Under the pieces are notes generated by a model, which was given only the letters and a program-made list of their open reading frames with translations, was not told where the DNA came from and did no database searches. From assembly GCA_012514545.1 (NCBI GenBank), contig JAAZAC010000132.1, forward strand, positions 1-16,616: a stretch of 16,616 nt of DNA. Reading direction: 5' to 3'. This document shows, piece after piece, positions 7,682-13,942 of the stretch. The position numbers were made by a program, and so were the translations under genes. Position 1 is the first letter of the stretch; the number at the start of each line of letters is the position of its first letter. This stretch comes from Actinomycetales bacterium. GTDB taxonomy: Bacteria > Actinomycetota > Actinomycetes > Actinomycetales > Cellulomonadaceae.

Positions 7682-8350
7682 TCAGCGCGCCACGGCGGGC
7701 CCGGGCTCGTCCCCCGTGGCCGCCCCGAGGTCGGCGAGCCAACGGCGTGGGTCGCTGCATCCGCACAGGTCCGTCCCGCTGACGATCCACGTAGCGCCTT
7801 GCGCGATGCACTCGCGCGCGAGCGGCAGCGTCATCCCACCGTCGACACCGAGCGGCGTACGTCCGCGCAGCGCTGCGACGCGATCGAAGGTCTCCGGGAC
7901 GAACGTCGTGCCTGCGTGGCCCGGCGCGACGGACATGACGAGCACCCCGACGTCGGGGTCCAGGTCCGTGACGGCGTCGAGCGGCGTCGACGGGGCGATC
8001 GCGACCGCGGCGGCCCGCCCCGCCGAGCGGACGCCCGCGACGGCATCGGCCCAGCGGTCTGCCTCGACGTGCACGACGACGGTGTCGCACCACGTCCATG
8101 CCGCCAGCACGGCGAGGGGATCGGCGACCATGAGGTGAGCCTCGGCGGCCAGGCGGGTGGCCCGGGTGATGCGGGCGGCCTCGTCCGGCCCGAACCCGCC
8201 CGCGGGTCCGAGGGACCCGTCGGAGTGGTCCCAGTGCCACCGACGTAGCCCCGCCGCGGCGAGCCGGCGTACCACGGCCTCGCGCTCAGCCGGTGGTACG
8301 GACCACATCGACGCGGCGACCCGCAGCGGGTCGCCAGTCGCAGCGCTCAC
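7682..8350 (-). CDS. Ribulose-phosphate 3-epimerase family protein (divergent)
   Basis: A 222-residue TIM-barrel protein of the ribulose-phosphate 3-epimerase family, which inverts C3 of ketose phosphates (ribulose-5-P to xylulose-5-P; the AlsE branch acts on allulose-6-P). The four metal ligands are in place: His39 and Asp41 in WHWDHSDG, His72 in AHLMV, and Asp170 in VDGG. The usual loop VNPGFGGQ after the MT/MS strand reads VAPGHAGT (141-148), and the region after the first HxD is also unusual, so the substrate may not be the classic one. Its GTG start overlaps the stop of the regulator gene by 4 bp (GTGA), so it is cotranscribed with its probable controller. A housekeeping rpe is likely to exist elsewhere, making this a pathway-dedicated copy. 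The 90-bp gap to the convergent CCA gene holds no convincing hairpin. Confidence 0.85.
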   Translation of the reverse strand: MSAATGDPLRVAASMWSVPPAEREAVVRRLAAAGLRRWHWDHSDGSLGPAGGFGPDEAARITRATRLAAEAHLMVADPLAVLAAWTWCDTVVVHVEADRWADAVAGVRSAGRAAAVAIAPSTPLDAVTDLDPDVGVLVMSVAPGHAGTTFVPETFDRVAALRGRTPLGVDGGMTLPLARECIAQGATWIVSGTDLCGCSDPRRWLADLGAATGDEPGPAVAR

Positions 8351-9309
8351 CGCTCCTCCGAGACGAGGGCGAGCACGGCCTCGGCGAGCGCCCGGTCGGT
8401 GACGAGCTCGGTGCACAGGCGGGATCGAGCAACGGCGGCCACGGCCAAGGCCTTGTCGGCGCCGCCGGCGACCGCGACGACCCGCGGGACGCGCCGTAGC
8501 TGGTCGGCCTGGATGGACACGCACAGCTCGGCGAACTCGGGTGCGACGACCTCGCCGGTGTCGGCGACGAGGATGGCCGCGATCTCTGCACGGACGCCCG
8601 CGGCGCGGAGGCGCTCGCGGTCCGCCACGGAGAGTGCGCTGTAGAGCTGTGAGTTCGGCGGCTCCCAGGAACCGACCGCGACGACCGCGGTGGTGACGGT
8701 GTCGTGCATCCGTAGCGCCTGGGCGACGTCCGGCTGTCGGCGCAGCGCCTCGGCCGTGCGCGCGTCGCCGACGACGAGCGGGGCGAAGATCGGCCGGGCT
8801 GAACCGCCAGAGCGGAGGGCGAAGCGCCGGATCACCTCGACCGGCGACACCTCGAGGTCGGCGCCGATCGCACCCGTGAGCTGGACCACGTCCACGCGTG
8901 GCAGCGCCGGCATGGACGCGCTCATCGCCGTGAGCGTGCGACCCCATGCCATGCCCACGACCTCGCCCTCGCGGAGCGTCTGCCCGAGGAGGTCTGCCGC
9001 AGCGGCGCCCACGAGCCGTCGTGCTTCGTCGGGGTCGTCCTCGTGCGTCTCGATGACGACGGCTCGCCGCAGACCGAGCGCCCGCTGGAGCCGCTCGGCG
9101 AGCTCGGGCACCGGAAGGCCGCCGTCGTTGATGCGGATGGTCACGACCCCTTGCTCACGGGCCTGGTCGAGCAACCGTGCGACCTTGAAGCGCGAGAGCC
9201 CGAACGCCTCAGCGATCTGCACCTTGCTGCGGTCGTGCAGGAAGTACTGCCGAGCGACTTCGACCATGAGAGCTCGGTCCGCCGCGGGGTTAGGTCGCCC
9301 TATGCTCAC
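8347..9309 (-). CDS. SorC-family sugar-responsive transcriptional regulator
   Basis: A 320-residue regulator with an N-terminal helix-turn-helix (about 28-52, RSKVQIAEAFGLSRFKVARL) and a long C-terminal sugar-phosphate-binding domain (from about 70) typical of the SorC/DeoR-type family, with GMAWGRTL, DVVQLTGAIG and VAGGADKALAV motifs. Such proteins bind operators as oligomers and respond to a phosphorylated sugar from their own pathway. The GTG at 9309 was chosen because TATACT lies exactly 6 nt upstream, fitting a leaderless transcript, and because the protein then has normal family length; an in-frame GTG at 9360 would extend it over its own promoter. Two copies of a 12-bp pseudo-palindrome lie on this promoter and a third precedes the divergent transporter operon, indicating autoregulation and control of the cluster. 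The epimerase gene follows with a 4-bp overlap. Confidence 0.92.
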   Translation of the reverse strand: MSIGRPNPAADRALMVEVARQYFLHDRSKVQIAEAFGLSRFKVARLLDQAREQGVVTIRINDGGLPVPELAERLQRALGLRRAVVIETHEDDPDEARRLVGAAAADLLGQTLREGEVVGMAWGRTLTAMSASMPALPRVDVVQLTGAIGADLEVSPVEVIRRFALRSGGSARPIFAPLVVGDARTAEALRRQPDVAQALRMHDTVTTAVVAVGSWEPPNSQLYSALSVADRERLRAAGVRAEIAAILVADTGEVVAPEFAELCVSIQADQLRRVPRVVAVAGGADKALAVAAVARSRLCTELVTDRALAEAVLALVSEER

Positions 9310-9315
9310 ATGAGC
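9304..9315. promoter_or_regulatory. Operator site A (on the regulator start codon)
   Basis: The 12-mer GCTCACATGAGC has 5-bp inverted arms around CA; adding the flanking T and A gives 6-bp arms TGCTCA/TGAGCA. It covers about -6 to +6 of the predicted regulator transcript, so a bound repressor would block initiation. It is identical to site C and 10/12 identical to site B. Assignment to the adjacent SorC protein is inference. Confidence 0.72.
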
Positions 9316-9321
9316 AGTATA
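9316..9321 (-). promoter_or_regulatory. -10 element of the regulator-epimerase promoter
   Basis: TATACT on the minus strand, 5/6 to consensus, 6 nt before the GTG at 9309. A TTCACA hexamer 19 bp upstream (9341-9346) could act as a weak -35 and overlaps operator B. The region is only about half GC, far below the coding sequence around it. The spacing implies a leaderless message. Confidence 0.68.
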
Positions 9322-9335
9322 CGGGATCGTTACCT

Positions 9336-9347
9336 GCTCATGTGAAG
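9336..9347. promoter_or_regulatory. Operator site B (imperfect, over the -35 region of the regulator promoter)
   Basis: Read on the minus strand it is CTTCACATGAGC, matching sites A and C at 10 of 12 bases. One half (TGAGCA) is intact, the other degraded. Its centre is 32 bp from the centre of site A, near three helical turns, so the two could be bound on the same DNA face. Confidence 0.6.
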
Positions 9348-9407
9348 GACCCGCTTGCACCTTCTCGCATTCTGATGCACGGTATGGCCGACAGGTGAGC
9401 AGACTCT

Positions 9408-9423
9408 GCGCTCACATGAGCGC
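9408..9423. promoter_or_regulatory. Operator site C (upstream of the permease gene)
   Basis: GCGCTCACATGAGCGC has perfect 7-bp arms around a central CA and contains the same 12-mer as site A (9410-9421). It lies 44 bp before the chosen permease start. Its centre is 74 bp from site B and 106 bp from site A, close to 7 and 10 helical turns, which would suit looping across the divergent region. Confidence 0.75.
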
Positions 9424-9454
9424 GACGTCTGTACCTGGGAGACATGACGATGCG

Positions 9455-9460
9455 AGGAGG
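9455..9460 (+). promoter_or_regulatory. Shine-Dalgarno fixing the permease start
   Basis: A perfect AGGAGG lies 7 nt before the ATG at 9468. The alternative ATG at 9444 has only GGGAG 2 nt before it, too close for a normal ribosome site. This decides in favour of the shorter protein. Confidence 0.8.
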
Positions 9461-9467
9461 CAGAGGC

Positions 9468-10562
9468 ATGGTCCGACGACGGCGGGTACCGGAGGAGCTC
9501 GGCATCTTCGTCGTGATCCTCCTGGTCGGGGCGACGATCGGGATGGTCTCGCCGCGGTTCCTCTCGATCGACAACATGCAGCTCCTCCTGCTCAACGGGA
9601 CCGTGATCGCCTTCCTCGCCCTCGGGCAGTCCTTCGTGCTGCTCACCGGTGGCATCGACCTGTCCACGGGGTCGGTCATCGCTCTGACCGGCATGGTCGC
9701 GGCGCTGGTCATGCGCGGCGGGCAGCCATGGTGGTTCGCGTGCCTCGTGGCGCTCGCGATCGGGGCGCTCGTCGGGCTGATCAACGGCACCCTCGTGCAT
9801 TTCCTCCGGCTGCCGCCGTTCATCGTCACGTTCGCAGCGTTCGGCTACGCCGCGAGCATCCCCCTCATCCTCACCGGCGCCAACTCGGTGACGGTCGCCG
9901 ATCCGATGTTCGCGATCGTCGGCCGCGGAGCGTTGTTCGGCATCCCGATGCCGGTCGTGCTCGTGGCGGTCGCCGCCCTGGTGTTCTGGGTGCTGCTGCG
10001 TCTCACGCCCACCGGCGTCCACATCTACGCCGTCGGCGGCAACGCCGAGACCGCGCGGCTGGCGGGCATCCCGATCGGCCGCGTGACGATCCTCGTCTAC
10101 GTCCTCAGCGGCCTCTGTGCCGCGTTCGGCGGCCTCATCACGACCAGTCGCCTCATGGTCGGGTACCCGTCCGCCGGCTCCGGCAACGAGCTCTTCTACT
10201 CGATCGCCGCGGCGGTCGTCGGCGGCGTGAGCCTCTTCGGCGGCATCGGGTCCATCCAGGGCGCCTTGCTGGGCGCGGTGCTCATCGCCACGGTCTCGAA
10301 CGGCATGAACGTCATCGGTGTCGAGAGCTACTGGCAGCCCTTGGTGATCGGGGTGATCATCCTCGCCGGCGTCACGCTCGACACCTACCGCCGTCGGATG
10401 CCGCTGTCGCAGCTCTTGCGACGCCGTCCGGCGGCCGACGCCGCGACGACGACCACGCCGTCCACCGCCGCGTCCACCCCGGCTGCCGCTGCCGTGGTGG
10501 CGCCCGTCGAGGGCGCCACGTCCACCGGATCGGGTGTCGACGCACGACCTCCCGCCAGCTGA
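9468..10562 (+). CDS. Ribose-type sugar ABC transporter permease (RbsC family)
   Basis: A 364-residue inner-membrane permease of the RbsC/BPD_transp_2 family that forms the channel for sugar import. It shows the family motif LTGGIDLSTGSV (59-70), the coupling-loop sequence GNAETARLAGI (191-201), and about ten hydrophobic segments between residues 12 and 305. The core ends near 310 in DTYRRR; a tail of about 50 residues rich in Ala, Thr and Pro follows and is unusual for the family. It is first in the plus-strand operon, ahead of the binding protein, whereas many operons of this class place the binding protein first. Only one permease gene is seen, so the channel is probably a homodimer. Operator C upstream suggests control by the divergent SorC regulator. 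Confidence 0.95.
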   Translation: MVRRRRVPEELGIFVVILLVGATIGMVSPRFLSIDNMQLLLLNGTVIAFLALGQSFVLLTGGIDLSTGSVIALTGMVAALVMRGGQPWWFACLVALAIGALVGLINGTLVHFLRLPPFIVTFAAFGYAASIPLILTGANSVTVADPMFAIVGRGALFGIPMPVVLVAVAALVFWVLLRLTPTGVHIYAVGGNAETARLAGIPIGRVTILVYVLSGLCAAFGGLITTSRLMVGYPSAGSGNELFYSIAAAVVGGVSLFGGIGSIQGALLGAVLIATVSNGMNVIGVESYWQPLVIGVIILAGVTLDTYRRRMPLSQLLRRRPAADAATTTTPSTAASTPAAAAVVAPVEGATSTGSGVDARPPAS

Positions 10563-10621
10563 ACGACCACCACACCGCTCACGTCCGTGGGCCGACTCGA
10601 AGGATGAGGAGAAGAGAAGCC

Positions 10622-11662
10622 ATGACGCTACGCACCAGGAGACTGGCGACAGGCGTGCTCGCCGTCGCCACCGCCTTCACGCTCGCGGCCTGCGAGGGCG
10701 CGGTCGACACGGGCACGGGCAGCGGGTCGACCGACGACAGCACCGCTACGTCCGAGGACGGCGACACCTCGACCGGGGGCATCCCGCGCCCCGCGGCCTG
10801 CGACGAGGAGACCCCGTACCTGGCGGTCGCCCTGCCGAACCTCACCAACCCGTACTACGTCGCGATGAAGGAGGGCTTCGAGGAGGCCGCCGAAGAGCAC
10901 GGCTTCGACGTCGAGGTCCAGATCGCCGACGACGACGACGCGAACCAGCTCGCGCAGGTCCAGGCGATGCTCGCCAAGAAGCCCTGCGCGCTCGCGCTCA
11001 ACGGCGTGAAGTCCGAGCCCGCCGCGGCGATCGTCTCCGAGGCGAACAAGGCCGGCGTGCCGGTGTTCACGGTCAACGTCGCGGTGGACGAGGACGCCCT
11101 CAAGGCCCAGGACGCCACGATCGTGCAGTACCTCGGCGCCGACAACGTCGCGGGCGGCCGGCAGACCGCCGAGCAGGTGCTCGCGGACTTCGGCGAGGAC
11201 GCCGAGCTCATCATCGGCTTCGTGACCGAGCCCGACGAGGTCCCCACCCGCCTGCGTGACGAGGGCTTCGAGGAGGCCATCTCTGCGAACCCGAACGCCA
11301 AGATCGTCGCCCGGGTGGACGGCAACGTGAAGCCCGACGACTCGATGCGGGCCACGACCGAGATGCTCTCCGGCAACCCCGACATCAACGTGATCTTCGC
11401 TTCGACGGGCCCCGGTACCTACGGCGCCCTGCAGGCGCTCCCGGCCGGCTCGAACGTCAAGGTCTACGGCTTCTGCGCCGCTGAGGTCACGCTCACCGAG
11501 CAGTACCCGGCCTGCGTCGCCCAGGAGCCGAAGGTCTACGGCCAGGAGGTCGTCGCGCAGATCCGGGCCTGGCTCGACGGCGAGACCCCGCCGGCGGAGA
11601 TCCTCAAGGAGCTGAAGCTCTTCACCACTGGTGAGACCCCTGGCCCGGGCGAGGTGGGCTGA
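10622..11662 (+). CDS. Sugar ABC transporter substrate-binding lipoprotein (Peripla_BP_4 type)
   Basis: A 346-residue extracellular binding protein that captures the sugar and delivers it to the permease. The signal peptide ends in the lipobox LAAC with Cys24 as the predicted lipidated residue, followed by a Ser/Thr/Asp-rich linker to about residue 60. The mature domain begins YLAVALPNLTNPYYVAMKEG, the typical ribose-binding-protein-like opening, and contains the hinge-region pattern NVIFASTGPGTYGAL (256-270). Four cysteines remain in the mature domain (60, 122, 285, 298), which could form two disulfides outside the cell. GAGGAG at 10606-10611 serves as ribosome site, with a slightly long 10-nt spacer. 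The 59-bp gap from the permease is the largest inside the operon; no clear promoter or hairpin is visible there. The ATPase gene starts 2 nt after its stop codon. Confidence 0.95.
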   Translation: MTLRTRRLATGVLAVATAFTLAACEGAVDTGTGSGSTDDSTATSEDGDTSTGGIPRPAACDEETPYLAVALPNLTNPYYVAMKEGFEEAAEEHGFDVEVQIADDDDANQLAQVQAMLAKKPCALALNGVKSEPAAAIVSEANKAGVPVFTVNVAVDEDALKAQDATIVQYLGADNVAGGRQTAEQVLADFGEDAELIIGFVTEPDEVPTRLRDEGFEEAISANPNAKIVARVDGNVKPDDSMRATTEMLSGNPDINVIFASTGPGTYGALQALPAGSNVKVYGFCAAEVTLTEQYPACVAQEPKVYGQEVVAQIRAWLDGETPPAEILKELKLFTTGETPGPGEVG

Positions 11663-11663
11663 C

Positions 11664-13223
11664 ATGACCACGGGACGGATGGCGACCGAGCCCCGAGAGG
11701 ACCGTGCGGGGCTTCGGGCCCAGGAGATCGTCAAGCGGTACTCCGGCGTCACGGTCCTCCACGGGGTCTCGGTCGCCCTCCGTCCCGGCGAGGTGCTCGG
11801 CCTGGTGGGACACAACGGGGCCGGGAAGTCCACGCTCCTGCGCACGATGTCGGGCGCCACGGTGCCCGACAGCGGCCGGATCGAGGTCGACGGGAAGGAG
11901 GTCCAGCTCGACTCGCCCGCCGACGCGATCAGAGTCGGCATCGCGACCGTGTACCAGGAGCTCTCGCTCCTGCCGAACCTCACCGTCGCCCAGAACGTGT
12001 TCCTGGGGGCCGAGCGGACGCACCGCGGCGTCCTCCAGCGGGACGAGATGCGTCAGGCCGCTCACGACCTCGTGCGGGAGTTCGGGCTCGACCTCGACGT
12101 CGATCGGAAGCTCGGCGGGTACCCGGTCGCCACGCGTCAGCTGCTCGAGATCGCGGTGGCGATCCATCGCGACGCGAAGTACCTGCTCCTCGACGAGCCG
12201 ACGACGAGCCTCGAAGGGACCCAGGTGGACCGGCTCCTCGAGCTCCTGCGGAGCCTCGCCCGCGAGCGTGGCATGGGTGTGCTCATGGTCAACCACAAGC
12301 TGGACGAGATCTACGCGGTCGCGGACCGGGTCGCGGCGCTCGTCGACGGGCACATGCGCATCGACGCTCGTGTCGACGAGGTGAGTCGGGACGACGTCGT
12401 TCTCGCGATCGCCGGCGAAGAGGCCGTCCGGCCGTCGGAAGACCGTGCCACTCGCGCGCGCGCCGGCGCGCTGGGGGCGGGCAACGGGAACGGGAGTGGA
12501 CGGCGACTGGTCGTCCGGGACCTCACCGGTCCCGCGCTCGCCGGCGTGACGTTCACGGCCGAGCCCGGCCGTGTGCTCGGGCTCTACGGGCTCGTCGGCT
12601 CCGGCCGGACCGAGATCCTTCGCTCGCTCGTCGGCCTCGAACCCATCACCGGCGGTGAGATCGAGCTGGACGGGCAGCCCTACCACCCGAAGAACCCGGC
12701 CACTGCGCAGGCGGCGGGCGTCGTCTACGTCACCGAGGAACGCAAGCTCGACGGGATCGTCGCGCAGCTCGACAGCATCACGAACGTCGGGCTCCCGGTG
12801 CTCCGACGTCACCGCCGTCTCGGGCTCCTCGACCACCGCGCGCTGCGCCGTGAGTCGGGCACCCTCCTCGAGCAGCTGCGCGTGCGGGGCGACGTGAACA
12901 GCCCCGTCTCGAGCTTGTCCGGCGGCAACCAACAGAAGGTCCTGCTGGCCCGCGCCCTCGCCCAGCGGCCCCGCGTCCTGCTCCTCGACGAGCCGACCAA
13001 GGGTGTGGACCTCGGCGTCAAGGCGGAGATCCACCGCATCGTCCGCTCGCTCGCTCACGAGGACGGGATGACCGTCGTGCTCGTCTCGAGCGAGGAGGAG
13101 GAGGTCTGCGAGGTCGCCGACGACATCGTCGTCGTCGCCCATGGGCGGACCGACGGCGTCCCGCTCGCCCAGGACCGCCGGAGCGCACGCGACCTTCGCC
13201 ACGCCGCGTGGAGCGCCGCGTGA
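11664..13223 (+). CDS. Sugar ABC transporter ATP-binding protein with two NBDs (RbsA family)
   Basis: A 519-residue tandem ATPase that powers the ribose-type importer. NBD1 has Walker A GHNGAGKS (49-56), Q-loop Gln98 in VYQE, Walker B LLLDEP (174-179) and H-loop His211, but its signature region reads LGGYPVATRQLLEIA in place of LSxGxxQ. NBD2 has a degenerate Walker A, GLVGSGRTE (Lys replaced by Arg), an intact signature LSGGNQQK (418-425) and Walker B LLLDEP (439-444). Since NBD1 Walker A pairs with NBD2 signature, one composite site is complete and the other degenerate, a known trait of this family. The ATG at 11664 lies 1 nt after the binding-protein stop with GAGGTGG upstream; an in-frame start at 11631 would overlap the preceding gene. 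The last codons overlap a possible upstream start of the SIS gene. Confidence 0.97.
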   Translation: MTTGRMATEPREDRAGLRAQEIVKRYSGVTVLHGVSVALRPGEVLGLVGHNGAGKSTLLRTMSGATVPDSGRIEVDGKEVQLDSPADAIRVGIATVYQELSLLPNLTVAQNVFLGAERTHRGVLQRDEMRQAAHDLVREFGLDLDVDRKLGGYPVATRQLLEIAVAIHRDAKYLLLDEPTTSLEGTQVDRLLELLRSLARERGMGVLMVNHKLDEIYAVADRVAALVDGHMRIDARVDEVSRDDVVLAIAGEEAVRPSEDRATRARAGALGAGNGNGSGRRLVVRDLTGPALAGVTFTAEPGRVLGLYGLVGSGRTEILRSLVGLEPITGGEIELDGQPYHPKNPATAQAAGVVYVTEERKLDGIVAQLDSITNVGLPVLRRHRRLGLLDHRALRRESGTLLEQLRVRGDVNSPVSSLSGGNQQKVLLARALAQRPRVLLLDEPTKGVDLGVKAEIHRIVRSLAHEDGMTVVLVSSEEEEVCEVADDIVVVAHGRTDGVPLAQDRRSARDLRHAAWSAA

Positions 13224-13272
13224 GCGAACGCGAGGAGGCCGCCGCGGTCGGCGGGCAGACGACGAGTGCACC

Positions 13273-13280
13273 GAGGGAGG
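13273..13280 (+). promoter_or_regulatory. Shine-Dalgarno favouring the shorter SIS start
   Basis: GAGGGAGG lies 8 nt before the GTG at 13289. A competing in-frame GTG at 13220 overlaps the ATPase stop as GTGA and has GGAG 6 nt upstream, so it cannot be excluded. Confidence 0.55.
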
Positions 13281-13288
13281 ACGGACCG

Positions 13289-13942
13289 GTGACGACGAAC
13301 AACGCCACGCTCGAGGCCGCGCGCGACCTGATCCGTCGGGAGGGTGCCGGCGTGAGCTCCGTCGCGGACCAGCTGGACGAGACGTTCCTCCAGGTGGTCG
13401 ACCTGCTGCTGCACTGCCGCGGCAAGGTGTTCGTCACCGGCTCGGGTACGTCGGGCGCCGTGGCCCGACGGATGGCACACCTGCTCGCCGTGTGCAGCAC
13501 GCCGGCGGTGTTCCTGCCCGCCATGGACGCCCTCCACGGGACCATGGGCGCTGTCGTCGAGGGCGACGTGCTCATCACGATCTCCCGCGGCGGCGAGTCC
13601 GACGAGCTCAACCAGCTGTCGCAGCGCGTCCAGGCCCGGGGCGTGCCCGTGGTCGCCCTCACTGCGCAGCCCGACTCCACGCTGGGCCGGCTGGCGGACA
13701 TCACCGTCGTCGTCGACGGCGGGAGCGACGTCGACCCGGGTGGCGTCGTCGCCATGGGCTCCACCCTCGTGGCCTCCGTGTGGGGCGACGCGTTGGCGTA
13801 CGTTCTCATGCGTCTGCGGGACTACAGCTGGGACCAGGTGCTCTTCACGCACCCGGCCGGTGCCGTCGGGAGGCTCAGCGCCGCACCCGAGCAGCTCCCG
13901 CCCCTGCACCCGACCGAGGGAGACGTCGCGAAGGAGGGCTGA
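13289..13942 (+). CDS. SIS-domain sugar-phosphate isomerase, KdsD/GutQ-like without CBS domains
   Basis: A 217-residue single SIS domain. It aligns without gaps, over residues 54-188, to the SIS half of E. coli arabinose-5-phosphate isomerase KdsD as I recall it: shared blocks include HGTMGAV, ISRGGESDEL, GDAL and THPAGAVGR (KdsD SHPGGALGR). KdsD residues His88, Glu111 and His193 correspond to His83, Glu106 and His188 here, but Lys59 is Thr54 and Glu152 is Asp147. The CBS pair of KdsD is absent. Actinobacteria generally do not make Kdo, so a catabolic ketose/aldose phosphate isomerisation is more likely than a Kdo role. It lies between the transporter ATPase and the kinase, and its TGA overlaps the kinase ATG by 1 base. 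A start at 13220 would add 23 residues with no domain content. 3-Hexulose-6-phosphate isomerase is a less likely reading. Confidence 0.83.
   Translation: MTTNNATLEAARDLIRREGAGVSSVADQLDETFLQVVDLLLHCRGKVFVTGSGTSGAVARRMAHLLAVCSTPAVFLPAMDALHGTMGAVVEGDVLITISRGGESDELNQLSQRVQARGVPVVALTAQPDSTLGRLADITVVVDGGSDVDPGGVVAMGSTLVASVWGDALAYVLMRLRDYSWDQVLFTHPAGAVGRLSAAPEQLPPLHPTEGDVAKEG

Larger units (their letters stand above)
9310..9467. promoter_or_regulatory. Divergent control region between regulator and transporter operon
   Basis: This 158-bp non-coding stretch separates the two arms of the cluster. It holds sites A (partly), B and C and the regulator promoter. On the plus strand I see no strong promoter for the transporter operon: CAGACT (9400-9405) is a poor -10 candidate with no good -35, and TTGCAC (9355-9360) has no -10 at normal spacing. 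The plus-strand promoter may be weak and need an activator, or use an alternative sigma factor. Confidence 0.6.

Noticed and set aside
9444..9467. Upstream ATG start for the permease
   Set aside because: It lacks a properly spaced ribosome site, whereas ATG 9468 has AGGAGG 7 nt upstream, and the extra 8 residues add nothing to the fold.
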